A stretch of 53,556 nucleotides of DNA. Origin: Alphaproteobacteria bacterium (GTDB lineage Bacteria; Pseudomonadota; Alphaproteobacteria; Rickettsiales; 21-14-0-20-44-7). A program made the translations under genes and the position numbers. Below the pieces are notes generated by a model that worked only from the letters and a program-made list of their open reading frames with translations, was not told where the DNA came from and did not search any database. The stretch lies in the NCBI GenBank assembly GCA_013288575.1, contig JABDBO010000001.1, positions 91 to 53,646 on the forward strand. Reading direction: 5' to 3'. This document shows positions 24,375-32,651 of this stretch, piece after piece; position 1 is the first letter of the stretch; each line of letters opens with the position of its first letter.

Positions 24375-24572
24375 GTGACAATCCTCACAATATTAATCGG
24401 AATTCTTATGCTTGGCGCGGTTGGCGCCCTTCTTTTTGGCATCGTATTAATGGCTAAAGGCGGCGGCAAGGAAAACGAACTTCGCCAAAACCGCATGATG
24501 AGCTACCGCATCTGGTTCCAAGCCGGGGCGATATTGCTGATTGTTTTGGCGTTCTCGGTGTTTAAGAAATAG
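24375..24572 (+). CDS. HIG1-type twin-transmembrane protein
   Basis: 65-aa protein starting at GTG 24375, with two membrane helices (ILIGILMLGAVGALLFGIVLM and WFQAGAILLIVLAFSVF) joined by a polar loop NELRQNRMMSYRIWFQ. The NRMMxxRxxxQ pattern is that of the HIG1 family, whose mitochondrial members (Rcf1/Rcf2) associate with cytochrome oxidase. A respiratory-complex role here is an inference. Six bases after the stop of the preceding gene. Confidence 0.8.
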   Translation: MTILTILIGILMLGAVGALLFGIVLMAKGGGKENELRQNRMMSYRIWFQAGAILLIVLAFSVFKK

Positions 24573-24628
24573 AACTTAGAACATTAGAACTTAGAACGTT
24601 AGATATCTAAGTTATAACGTTTTATCTA
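24571..24628. repeat. AGAACTT-type short repeats with inverted component
   Basis: Two 15-bp direct repeats AGAACTTAGAACATT/AGAACTTAGAACGTT (24571-24600, one mismatch; AGAAC spaced 7 and 8 bases) followed by AGATATCTAAGTTATAACGTTTTATCT, which partly pairs with them. It lies between two converging genes, overlaps their ends, and may act as a terminator. Confidence 0.65.
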
Positions 24629-25345
24629 ACCCTTCCAATCTGCCACCACAGCATGCGCTGCTTCAGCCAATTGCTTACGATCACCTTTCACGCTTAGTGG
24701 CTCGTGGATTTTCACCTCAGCGCGCACAATTCCCAAATTCACAAATTCATTTAAATGTGGCATAAGTTCCGCATCACCAACCCAAGCGATTTTTACGCGC
24801 TCATTGGCCTGAATCGGCAAACCATTTATATGCGTATAAGTAATCGTTACCGGCTGAATGGTGATATCTCGCGCTTCAGCAATTTTGAATAACGATGATT
24901 TGAATGGCAGCACGCCTTTGCCGTCACTTGTCGTGCCCTCAGGAAATAAAATCAGGTTTTTGCCGCTATCAATTGCCTTTTCCAAATCACCAATCTGGTT
25001 GGTGGTGCCGCTTCTTTTTCGGCTGACAAAAACGCAACCGCTTAAACTCGCAATCCACCCCATCAATGGCCATTTTTTCACTTCTGCTTTGGAAACGAAA
25101 CTGCCGGGGAGTGACGCGCCAAGCACCATAATATCAACATATGACATATGGTTTGAAACGAACATGACTGGCTCCTTATGGGAGATTTTTCCTTTGATGG
25201 AAACTTTAATACGGAACGCGCGGGCAAGGATGCGATAGATTATAATATTTGCACGTTTGCGAGTGTGGTTTGGTAAAAGCGCTGACAGTGAAATTGGGAT
25301 TAGGAACAGCGCCAACAATGACATTAAATAAATAACTCTAAGCAT
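24626..25345 (-). CDS. olsA: Lysophospholipid acyltransferase, probable OlsA/PlsC
   Basis: 239-aa membrane-bound acyltransferase of the LPLAT family. The N-terminal membrane helix (LMSLLALFLIPISLSALL) precedes the HX4D motif NHMSYVD and the substrate motif FPEGTTSDG. The start overlaps the end of the olsB-like gene by 8 bases. That suggests the second step of ornithine lipid synthesis (acylation of lyso-ornithine lipid), although a PlsC role with lysophosphatidate cannot be excluded. Confidence 0.82.
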   Translation of the reverse strand: MLRVIYLMSLLALFLIPISLSALLPNHTRKRANIIIYRILARAFRIKVSIKGKISHKEPVMFVSNHMSYVDIMVLGASLPGSFVSKAEVKKWPLMGWIASLSGCVFVSRKRSGTTNQIGDLEKAIDSGKNLILFPEGTTSDGKGVLPFKSSLFKIAEARDITIQPVTITYTHINGLPIQANERVKIAWVGDAELMPHLNEFVNLGIVRAEVKIHEPLSVKGDRKQLAEAAHAVVADWKG

Positions 25346-26237
25346 CTATTGTTCCTGGTGCATAACGAGTTTGATATTTATCGGTGATGGAATCAGTTTT
25401 TACAAGAATGCAAATATCAGTAGTGTTGTAAGGTTTATCTTTATAAGCGCCGTTGCCAACATAACCGCCAACGCGCAAATAACCTTTGATCAGCGGCGGC
25501 AAACTAACCATGCATTCGCGTTTATCCAAATGGTCTTTGTCAACCAAGTTCATCCGCTTGCCTTTGCGGCGGTTTTTCAAAACTTTCGGACGAAACTCAG
25601 CCGGTGCCAAATGATAGTGATATAAATAGGCAAGGTGAGTGGCGTGAACTTTGTAGCGTGAACCGGGGAAGCTGGCGCAGCCAAACAAAAGTTCAACATT
25701 ATGTACGGCGACATATTCACCAATCGCGCGCCACAAAAGCTGCATGGAGCTGCGTGTGCGATAAGCGCGGTCAACGCACGAGCGGCCAAGTTCCATAACT
25801 TCGCCTTTGAAATATTTCAAAGCTTTTGAAATATCATATTCACCTTCAGTGTAGAATTTTTTGCCTTTCGGAAGTTGACTGCGGCGAAGCAAACGATATG
25901 AACCGACAACTGCTTTGTTTTTATCATGGTCAATTACCAGCAAGTGATCGCAGATATTGTCATATGTATCAAAGTCACGTTTAGTAGATTTCATCTGCTT
26001 GCTGGCTTTAGCGCCCATTTCTTCGCAGAAAACGCGGTAACGCAATTTTTGTGAGGCTTTGATTTGCGATTTATTTTCGGCAACTAAAACTTCCAAACTA
26101 CCAACGCGGAAATTGACCTTGGCGTTTAAGGCCTTATCAGTTGCTTTTCGGGACGCAGAAGAGTTCGAGCCGGTGGTCGACGAGCTCATACCCGTACTCG
26201 CTCGCAATTTTTTCCTGTAGTTTTTCAATTTCTTCAT
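25338..26237 (-). CDS. olsB: L-ornithine N-alpha-acyltransferase (lyso-ornithine lipid synthase)
   Basis: Up to 299-aa GNAT-related acyltransferase that transfers a 3-hydroxyacyl chain from ACP to ornithine. Family features are LRYRVFCEEMG, DFDTYDNICDHLLV, VVGSYRLL and MELGRSCVD. The N-terminal 35 residues are Ser/Thr/Lys-rich. Every in-frame start (ATG 26237 or ATG 26189) lies inside the fur gene, an overlap of 53 to 101 bases, so coupling to fur translation is likely. It forms an operon with the acyltransferase gene that follows. Confidence 0.88.
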   Translation of the reverse strand: MKKLKNYRKKLRASTGMSSSTTGSNSSASRKATDKALNAKVNFRVGSLEVLVAENKSQIKASQKLRYRVFCEEMGAKASKQMKSTKRDFDTYDNICDHLLVIDHDKNKAVVGSYRLLRRSQLPKGKKFYTEGEYDISKALKYFKGEVMELGRSCVDRAYRTRSSMQLLWRAIGEYVAVHNVELLFGCASFPGSRYKVHATHLAYLYHYHLAPAEFRPKVLKNRRKGKRMNLVDKDHLDKRECMVSLPPLIKGYLRVGGYVGNGAYKDKPYNTTDICILVKTDSITDKYQTRYAPGTIDA

Positions 26238-26547
26238 TTAGGAACTCTATAACTTTGCCTGAACGTATATCTATTAAGTGGTCATGATGCGATTCGCCAG
26301 CTTGTTCATATCTGGCGCGGCCATCACGAAAATCCCGCTTTTCAATTATGCCCTCTTCCTCGAGTAGTTTAACTGTTCTATATACTGTGGCAATTGAAAT
26401 TCGCGGGTCAATTTTATGCGAGCGCATATAAACTTCTTCAACCGAAGGATGATCGTCAGATGCGCCGATAATATTAGCAATCACCTTGCGCTGGTCTGTC
26501 ATCCGGATGCCTTTTTCAAGGCAAAGCTGCTCTAATCTGTGAGACAT
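26137..26547 (-). CDS. fur: Fur-family transcriptional regulator
   Basis: 136-aa metal-dependent repressor with a winged-helix N-terminus (TDQRKVIANII, ISIATVYRTVKLLEEEGII) and the metal-site strand ESHHDHLIDIRSGKVIEF. It lacks the CxxC structural-zinc cysteines of some Fur proteins and has a single Cys near the end (FCVPKS). The HHDH sequence is shared by Fur and Irr, so Fur is preferred but not certain. Its 3' end encodes the start of the olsB-like gene. Confidence 0.88.
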   Translation of the reverse strand: MSHRLEQLCLEKGIRMTDQRKVIANIIGASDDHPSVEEVYMRSHKIDPRISIATVYRTVKLLEEEGIIEKRDFRDGRARYEQAGESHHDHLIDIRSGKVIEFLNEEIEKLQEKIASEYGYELVDHRLELFCVPKSN

Positions 26548-26594
26548 GAGAAGGTTTTACACCGAAGCGTGAAATGCGTCAACTGCGGAAGTTT

Positions 26595-27032
26595 TTATAG
26601 TTTTGCGATGACAGAAGTAGGAAGAATAAAATGTGGTGGTGGCGATGGAACCGGTGCACCAGGTGGGTGTTGCGGTATCGCGCCCGGGTTTGGCTCTTTA
26701 GATAATTCGAGGCCAGATATAACTTGTTTTATTTCTTCATCGCTTAAAATTTTTCCTGTTTGTTTGCAATATGTCTGTATGTAGCTTTTCATTACTACGT
26801 AGGCTTTTAAAGTTTCAATTTCATTATTGTGTTGCTCTACATTAGTAAGAGCTTGCGAGTTTTGCATTGATAGATAATGCTGCTCGGCAGAAAGATAATC
26901 CTTATTATTAAGCATGGCGATGGCAACATCTTTCAAATTTTTTACATGGGCTGGAGCCGGTAAAATATTGCCGATTAATTTTAACACGATCTCTCGTCGA
27001 GAAGGCAAATCTTTGGTTGGTATATCTGTCAT
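26595..27032 (-). CDS. Hypothetical protein, not recognised
   Basis: 145-aa soluble protein. Residues 1 to about 105 are helical (IVLKLIGNIL, LKDVAIAMLNNKDYLSAEQHYLSMQ), reminiscent of a TPR-like or small helical bundle. The tail is proline-rich (GAIPQHPPGAPVPSPPPHF). No signal peptide. It stands between fur and nadD on the same strand. A perfect 16-bp palindrome GTTAATAATTATTAAC lies 13 bases upstream of its start. Function unknown. Confidence 0.6.
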   Translation of the reverse strand: MTDIPTKDLPSRREIVLKLIGNILPAPAHVKNLKDVAIAMLNNKDYLSAEQHYLSMQNSQALTNVEQHNNEIETLKAYVVMKSYIQTYCKQTGKILSDEEIKQVISGLELSKEPNPGAIPQHPPGAPVPSPPPHFILPTSVIAKL

Positions 27033-27045
27033 AATTATTATATTG

Positions 27046-27061
27046 GTTAATAATTATTAAC
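27046..27061. promoter_or_regulatory. 16-bp perfect AT-rich palindrome
   Basis: GTTAATAATTATTAAC, between the nadD stop and the start of the 145-aa gene. It may be an operator or part of a terminator; the sequence does not decide. Confidence 0.35.
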
Positions 27062-27071
27062 TTTTAACATA

Positions 27072-27593
27072 TTATTTTACCTTAGTCAACCTTCTTATTT
27101 CCGTGCTAGATGCTGAATTTTTGCGGATTTTGTGATAGGTGATGCGGTTGGGGTAACGTAAATAAGCGCGGGATTTGGTGGCCCTGTAAAAATCGTCATC
27201 GCGGTCAAACACATGCACTTCTGCCAAATCCAGAATATGTTGCCACTTTTTCCAGCGAGTGAATTGCAGCAGGTTATCTGTTCCCATTAACCAGAAAAAT
27301 TCAACATGGGGAAATTTTTTCTTGAGCCGTTTGATTGTATCAACCGTATATCGCGTGCCGAGTTCAACCTCAATCCCAAGCACTTTGATTTTTGGGTTTC
27401 TGCCGGCAATTGCTTGCGCATGGTCAAGCCGGAGCGTGAAATCCATCATATCTTCTTTTTTCTTCAAAGGATTTAAAGGGGATACCAGCCACCACACCTG
27501 ATCAAGCTTCAACTTCTTCAGCGCTATCTCACTAATATACAAATGCCCAACATGCGCCGGGTTGAATGAGCCACCAAGTAATCCGATTTTCAT
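27072..27593 (-). CDS. nadD: Nicotinate-nucleotide adenylyltransferase
   Basis: 173-aa nucleotidyltransferase that makes deamido-NAD from nicotinate mononucleotide. The GLLGGSFNPAHVGH segment carries the HxGH motif, and SSTEIRR is the C-terminal ISSTxIR-type motif. Rather short for NadD (often about 190-215). In many bacteria nadD follows proA directly; here a 396-aa gene separates them. Confidence 0.93.
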   Translation of the reverse strand: MKIGLLGGSFNPAHVGHLYISEIALKKLKLDQVWWLVSPLNPLKKKEDMMDFTLRLDHAQAIAGRNPKIKVLGIEVELGTRYTVDTIKRLKKKFPHVEFFWLMGTDNLLQFTRWKKWQHILDLAEVHVFDRDDDFYRATKSRAYLRYPNRITYHKIRKNSASSTEIRRLTKVK

Positions 27594-27634
27594 TAGCAGA
27601 TTATTATCCAGAAAATTGATACAAGCAAGCCAGC

Positions 27635-28825
27635 TTAAACTTCTTGTCCAGGAGGGCCTTCCGGCTTTGGTGAAATTTTTGGGGATCCACCATTTCTAAT
27701 TTGACCGTCCTTGGAACACTGGACAAATCCTAGTTTTGCAATTTCTTCTGGTTTGAATGTTTTCAGTAGAGGGTCTGCCAGGCCATCAGGATATGCATAA
27801 CGCGGCACTATATAATCTCCGGCGCTCAGCTCTAATCTTTCTGCGCCCAAATATATGATTGTATCGATATTTGCTACAAAGGCTTGTGTTGGGCGTGGGC
27901 GAAGAGTGCCGTGAGCGGAATGTTTAGGTGAATCTGGTATGCCATAATCTTCCCAATCATTACTTCCAAATAAGCATGTTAAATCTAATATTTTCTTCGG
28001 ATCTAATGAACTTAATATCTGAGCAGGCTGCAACCCATCAACATAATCACCTTGGCGCAATAGAATTAGATCACCCCAGCCATTTTCTGCAGTCAGTATT
28101 GTGCCAGTGGGCTTTCCATCAATTATTTGTGGTATTTGCTGACCGGGTTCGACTCTTGCATATAAAATTCTAGCAGTTGGGCAAACTATATGTGTTTCGT
28201 CACATGCATCTTCAAACCAAATGGTTCGCTTTTGAGAAAAAGTTGGGGCGCCGTCATATTGAAGAAATTCTTCACTGCCTTGGATGAAGCTTCTGTCATT
28301 ATTATGTCTGGTAAAAAGAATTGTTCCATCGTTGTGAATATGAAGATTAAAGTTTGGCATAATTCCAATCCAACTACCAATTCGAGAGTTTTGTGTATTT
28401 GGTCTTGAGCCGAAGCCATGTTCCATTAATAATTCAGATAAGCCACCAGGGAGGACTTCTTCATCACGCGAATTTATTACTACGGTAACGCAGCTCACAT
28501 CTTCGTGCTCATAAAATCTAGCGTCAGGAACTTCACCAAACATTTCAACCATGCCGGTTAACTTTAGTCCATCTTCTGACTGAAAGCTTGTTGGGCGTCC
28601 ATATATTCTGCTTCGTGTAAGAAGATCAGCTATATCTTCAACTAAAGCCTTTCTTTCTGGCGCACCAAATAAAGCACGTCTTTCTGTAATTGCTTTTTTA
28701 GCTATAGCATTTGCTTTCTCTGCATGATCGGCCATGCTGCCAAATAAGCAAATATTTTCACTTGCCAATAATTCGCGGACAATTAATTCAGATGCGGCGT
28801 AAACTTGTTGTACATGATGTGTCAT
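27635..28825 (-). CDS. Unknown 396-aa protein with its own strong leaderless promoter
   Basis: 396-aa soluble protein that I do not recognise. The N-terminal 80 residues are helical and Ala-rich (ASELIVRELLASENI, AKKAITERRALFG). The rest is rich in beta-type segments with many Gly/Asp/Pro turns, e.g. WIGIMPNFNLHIHNDGTILF, ILYARVEPGQQIP, GDYIVPRYAYPDG. The Cys residues (DACDETHIVCPT) may pair or bind metal. It sits between proA and nadD. A TTGACT-17-TATAAA promoter places the transcription start at or next to the ATG, and no ribosome site exists. Confidence 0.68.
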   Translation of the reverse strand: MTHHVQQVYAASELIVRELLASENICLFGSMADHAEKANAIAKKAITERRALFGAPERKALVEDIADLLTRSRIYGRPTSFQSEDGLKLTGMVEMFGEVPDARFYEHEDVSCVTVVINSRDEEVLPGGLSELLMEHGFGSRPNTQNSRIGSWIGIMPNFNLHIHNDGTILFTRHNNDRSFIQGSEEFLQYDGAPTFSQKRTIWFEDACDETHIVCPTARILYARVEPGQQIPQIIDGKPTGTILTAENGWGDLILLRQGDYVDGLQPAQILSSLDPKKILDLTCLFGSNDWEDYGIPDSPKHSAHGTLRPRPTQAFVANIDTIIYLGAERLELSAGDYIVPRYAYPDGLADPLLKTFKPEEIAKLGFVQCSKDGQIRNGGSPKISPKPEGPPGQEV

Positions 28826-28831
28826 GCACAG

Positions 28832-28860
28832 TTTATATTAAATATTATTAACCAAGTCAA
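28832..28860 (-). promoter_or_regulatory. Strong sigma70-like promoter of the 396-aa gene
   Basis: Minus strand: TTGACT (28855-28860), 17-base spacer, TATAAA (28832-28837). The ATG at 28825 begins 6 bases after the -10, implying a leaderless mRNA. The spacer also contains half of an AATATTATT/AATAATATT inverted repeat. Confidence 0.8.
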
Positions 28861-28869
28861 TAATATTTT

Positions 28870-30168
28870 TTAAGGCCTAACTTGGCCGCTGCCTTCGACG
28901 ATGTATTTGTAAGTGGTCAATTGTTCAACGCCAACTGGGCCGCGAGCATGAAGTCGACCAGTCGAAATACCGATCTCTGCACCCATGCCGAATTCGCCGC
29001 CATCGGCAAATTGAGTGGAGGCATTATGCATAACAATCGCACTATCAATTTCATTCAAAAATTGCTCAGCCGCTTTTTTATCAGTGGTGATAATCGCTTC
29101 CGTGTGATGTGAGCTGTAAAAATTGATGTGCTCAATTGCGTGTTTAATATCTTTTGCAGTTTTGACTGAAACTACTGCATCAAGATATTCCTTAAACCAA
29201 TCAGCCGGTGAGGCAGTTTTGATGCGTTTATCAGCTAATTGCGCACGCTCATCGCCGCGAACTTCGCAACCGGCAGCCGCGAGTTGGTCAATCACCAAAG
29301 GCAAAATTGAATCAACAACTGCTTCGTCAATGACGATGGATTCAGTTGCTCCGCAAATTCCGGTGCGGCGCATTTTAGCATTATAAGTAACTTTAGCTGC
29401 CATTTCAGGATCAGCTTTTGCATGGATATAAGTGTGACAATTGCCATCTAAGTGTAGCAGTGTTGCAATACGACTTTCGTTCTTAATTTTCTCAGTCAAA
29501 CCTTTGCCGCCGCGTGGGATAATGATGTCGATATATTCGCTCATCTGCAGCATTTCTGTTACCGCTGCGCGATCATTGGTTGGTACTAATTGAATTGCTT
29601 CAACCGGTAAATCAGCTTGCGCTAAACCGCGTTGCATCGCAAGTTCAATTGCGCGTGAAGAATTAAAACTATCAGAACCGCAACGCAAAATTACCGCATT
29701 GCCAGATTTCAAGCACAGGCCGCCAGCATCAGCAGTGACATTTGGGCGTGATTCATAAATAACGCCGATAACACCAAGCGGTACTGAAATGCGGCTGATG
29801 TTTAATCCATTTGGACGGTCCCATGAAGCTAGTTTTTTGCCAACCGGATCAGGTAATTTAGCAATTTCTTCCAAACCTTTTGCCATAGCTTCAACACGAA
29901 CAGGCGAGAGTGCCAAACGGTCTAAAAATGCGGCATTAGCGCGGTTTGATTTGGCAATTGCGATATCTTTCTCATTAGCTGCCAGAATATCTTTGGCATT
30001 TTCGCGAATAGCTTTTGCTGCCGCAATCAGCGCCTTGTTTTTTTGCTCAGAGCTGGCTTTGGCGAGAACCGCATAGGCTTCTTTCGCTTTCTGGCCAAGA
30101 GTTATCATCATTTCGTGAACCTCGGTGTTGATTTCAAGGCTTGGTTTATCAAGAATATCAATGGCCAT
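28870..30168 (-). CDS. proA: Gamma-glutamyl phosphate reductase
   Basis: 432-aa NADPH-dependent enzyme for the second step of proline synthesis, with an aldehyde-dehydrogenase-like fold. It shows VIYESRPNVTADAGGLCLKSGNAVILR and the catalytic region RRTGICGATES, in which the Cys is the expected thiol nucleophile. Length is normal. Upstream (70 bases) lies proB on the same strand. Confidence 0.97.
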   Translation of the reverse strand: MAIDILDKPSLEINTEVHEMMITLGQKAKEAYAVLAKASSEQKNKALIAAAKAIRENAKDILAANEKDIAIAKSNRANAAFLDRLALSPVRVEAMAKGLEEIAKLPDPVGKKLASWDRPNGLNISRISVPLGVIGVIYESRPNVTADAGGLCLKSGNAVILRCGSDSFNSSRAIELAMQRGLAQADLPVEAIQLVPTNDRAAVTEMLQMSEYIDIIIPRGGKGLTEKIKNESRIATLLHLDGNCHTYIHAKADPEMAAKVTYNAKMRRTGICGATESIVIDEAVVDSILPLVIDQLAAAGCEVRGDERAQLADKRIKTASPADWFKEYLDAVVSVKTAKDIKHAIEHINFYSSHHTEAIITTDKKAAEQFLNEIDSAIVMHNASTQFADGGEFGMGAEIGISTGRLHARGPVGVEQLTTYKYIVEGSGQVRP

Positions 30169-30238
30169 AATAGCTTGCTGCTGGTTAATTTTTTGTTATT
30201 TCAAGGAGAATAGCGGGATTTGGCAGCCTATTCAACTA

Positions 30239-31342
30239 TTATATAGTCAGAACTAGGTCATCGCGATGGATTAACTCGTCCCGTCCAGCGAAGCCAAGGA
30301 TTTTTTCGATTTCGGAGGATTTTTTGCCAATGATTTTCTTTGCATCCTCAATCGAATAAGCTGAGAGCCCGCGCGCTACTTCGCCATGTTCATTTTTGAC
30401 AATTACCAGATCACCACGTTCAAATTTACCGGTTACTTCTGTGGCTCCAGCTGGCAGCAGACTATTGCCTTTTGTGAGTGCCGTCACTGCGCCTTTATCA
30501 ATGATGATTTCACCCATCGGCTTTACGCCGGAAACAATCCATTTTTTGCGTGCCGTTAATGGGTTTACCGATGAAATAAAGCGGGTGAATAATTGCTTGC
30601 CAGAAATCAGATTTTTCAATGGGTTAACCTTATGGCCGTTGGTGATTATGCAATCACATCCTGAGCGCACAGCAATTTTGGCAGCTTCAATCTTGGTTTT
30701 CATGCCTCCAGTGCCGACTTTGCTGGTAGGGTCGCCTGCCATTTCTTCAATTTCAGTGGTGATTTTGGCAACTTCAGCTATGTGTTTGGCGTTTTTATTG
30801 GTAACTGGGTTGCTGTCATAAAGCCCATCAACATCAGAGAAAATAATCAAAAGATCAGCGCGGAGCATTTCGGCCACGCGGGCGGAAAGCCGGTCATTAT
30901 CGCCATAATTCAGCTCAGAAGTTGCTACCACGTCATTTTCATTGATAACTGGTATAATGCCCATTTTCAGCATGGTTTCCATAGCATCTTTTGCATTTAG
31001 GTAACTGCGGCGTCGCTCGGTATCCCAGGCGGTGAGCAGCACTTGTGCCACTTTCAGCGGCTTTAAAACACGAGAATAGCCTTGCATTAGCTCAATCTGC
31101 CCGCAGGCGACAGCCGCCTGTTTTTCCTCTAATTTGAGCTTACCCGTTGGTTTTCCGATATGTTTCCGGCCTAAAGCTACCCCGCCGCTTGTCACGATAA
31201 TAATTTCTTTACCCTGTTTTATCAGGCCGGAAATGTCAACAGCCAGGCTTTTGAGCCATTCCTCGCGGATTTCGCCGTTTTCCGAAGTAATAATCGATGA
31301 ACCCAGTTTTAGGACAATTCTTTGCAAATCATTAAAATTCAT
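30239..31342 (-). CDS. proB: Glutamate 5-kinase with C-terminal PUA domain
   Basis: 367-aa kinase for the first step of proline synthesis. The amino acid kinase domain (about 1-255: VLKLGSSII, VTSGGVALGRKHIG, INENDVVATSEL, GTGGMKTKIEAA) is followed by a PUA domain (about 275-365). The pathway product proline probably feeds back on the kinase domain. It is divergent from the pilus-like operon with a 65-base gap. Confidence 0.97.
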   Translation of the reverse strand: MNFNDLQRIVLKLGSSIITSENGEIREEWLKSLAVDISGLIKQGKEIIIVTSGGVALGRKHIGKPTGKLKLEEKQAAVACGQIELMQGYSRVLKPLKVAQVLLTAWDTERRRSYLNAKDAMETMLKMGIIPVINENDVVATSELNYGDNDRLSARVAEMLRADLLIIFSDVDGLYDSNPVTNKNAKHIAEVAKITTEIEEMAGDPTSKVGTGGMKTKIEAAKIAVRSGCDCIITNGHKVNPLKNLISGKQLFTRFISSVNPLTARKKWIVSGVKPMGEIIIDKGAVTALTKGNSLLPAGATEVTGKFERGDLVIVKNEHGEVARGLSAYSIEDAKKIIGKKSSEIEKILGFAGRDELIHRDDLVLTI

Positions 31343-31407
31343 CGGCGCATCCTAACTTAAAGCTTCTGTTTAATCAATATTTAACCCTATTCATATATTA
31401 ATGGAGC

Positions 31408-32610
31408 ATGTCATTATTTATCTACAAGGCGATGAACGAAATGGGCAAGACGGTGCGCGGTAAAATTACTGCCGCCAATGACATTGACCTTGAAACTCGC
31501 TTAAGAGGAATTGGGCTTGATTTACTCTCGGGCAGAGAAGTGAAAGAATCAAAAGCATTGTCACTATTCGGTGTAAAAACCAAAGATAAAGTTATGTTTT
31601 GTGCGCATATGGAACAACTCGATAAAGCCGGCGTGCCGATTCTTGATGCACTTGCAGACGTGAGAGATTCTACCGAGGCGCCAAAACTAAAAGACGTATT
31701 ATCCGATGTTTATGAATCAGTAAAAACGGGTATGTTGTTATCGGAAGCTATGGCTAAACATCCGCGAACGTTTGACGGTGTATTTTGCGGCTTGATCTCG
31801 GCTGGCGAGCGAACTGGTAATTTGCACGAATCATTCAAAAGTCTTGAGCATCACCTTAAATGGTCAGCAGAAATTAAACGTAAAGTCAGAAAAGCGGTTT
31901 CATATCCAATTTTCACTTTATTCGTAATGATAGGAACAATTACTATATTGATGCTTTATGTTGTTCCGCAAATCGTAAAATTCATTGAGTCAAATGGTCA
32001 AAAATTGCCTTGGCACACGCGTGCTTTAATTTCCACTTCTGAGTTCTTCGGTGATTTCTGGTGGCTTATTTTGCCAGTTCCATTTGGCTTTTTCGTTTCG
32101 GTGAGATTCTTAAAACGCGTCTCTTACAAATTTGCTTTTAACTGGGATAAGGTAATGCTCAAACTTCCTGTTTTGGGTAATCCATTCCGCAAAATTGATA
32201 TGGCGCGGTTTGTCCACTTTTTCAGCGTTCTTTATACTAGTGGTATTGATATCCTAGAATGTCTTAAAGTTGGCCAACAAGTGGTAAAAAATAAAGTATT
32301 ACTTGACTCCCTGGAGGGAGTAAGAAGGATTGTAGGCGAGGGTAATTCGCTTACCGGCGCACTAAGAATGTCTAACCAGTTTCCGGGATTAGTTATACGC
32401 ATGTTCAAAGTTGGTGAAGATAGCGGTAATATGAAGGAAGCTTTGGAGCATGTTAACTTCTTCTTTGATCGTGAAGTTAACGATTCGGTAGATAATATCA
32501 TAGGCGTCATTAAGCCTGCCCTTACGTTGATACTTGGTTTGTTGCTTGCCTGGATCGCCCTTGCGATGTTTGGCCCGCTCTACGACGGTATCAGCAAAAT
32601 TAAATATTAG
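31408..32610 (+). CDS. Type II secretion/type IV pilus inner-membrane platform protein (GspF/PilC-like)
   Basis: 400-aa inner-membrane protein with the duplicated GspF domain: repeat one about 65-190 (FCAHMEQLDKAGVPILDAL, SAGERTGNL) and repeat two about 265-390 (FVHFFSVLYTSGIDILECL, VGEDSGNM). Three membrane helices are visible (near 170, 213 and 375). It begins a four-gene operon, with the next gene 41 bases on. No GspE/PilB ATPase is present in the window. GGAG lies upstream of the ATG. Confidence 0.92.
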   Translation: MSLFIYKAMNEMGKTVRGKITAANDIDLETRLRGIGLDLLSGREVKESKALSLFGVKTKDKVMFCAHMEQLDKAGVPILDALADVRDSTEAPKLKDVLSDVYESVKTGMLLSEAMAKHPRTFDGVFCGLISAGERTGNLHESFKSLEHHLKWSAEIKRKVRKAVSYPIFTLFVMIGTITILMLYVVPQIVKFIESNGQKLPWHTRALISTSEFFGDFWWLILPVPFGFFVSVRFLKRVSYKFAFNWDKVMLKLPVLGNPFRKIDMARFVHFFSVLYTSGIDILECLKVGQQVVKNKVLLDSLEGVRRIVGEGNSLTGALRMSNQFPGLVIRMFKVGEDSGNMKEALEHVNFFFDREVNDSVDNIIGVIKPALTLILGLLLAWIALAMFGPLYDGISKIKY

Positions 32611-32651
32611 ACTAATAATTAGACGCGATATTATAGCTAACCGGGCAGGAA

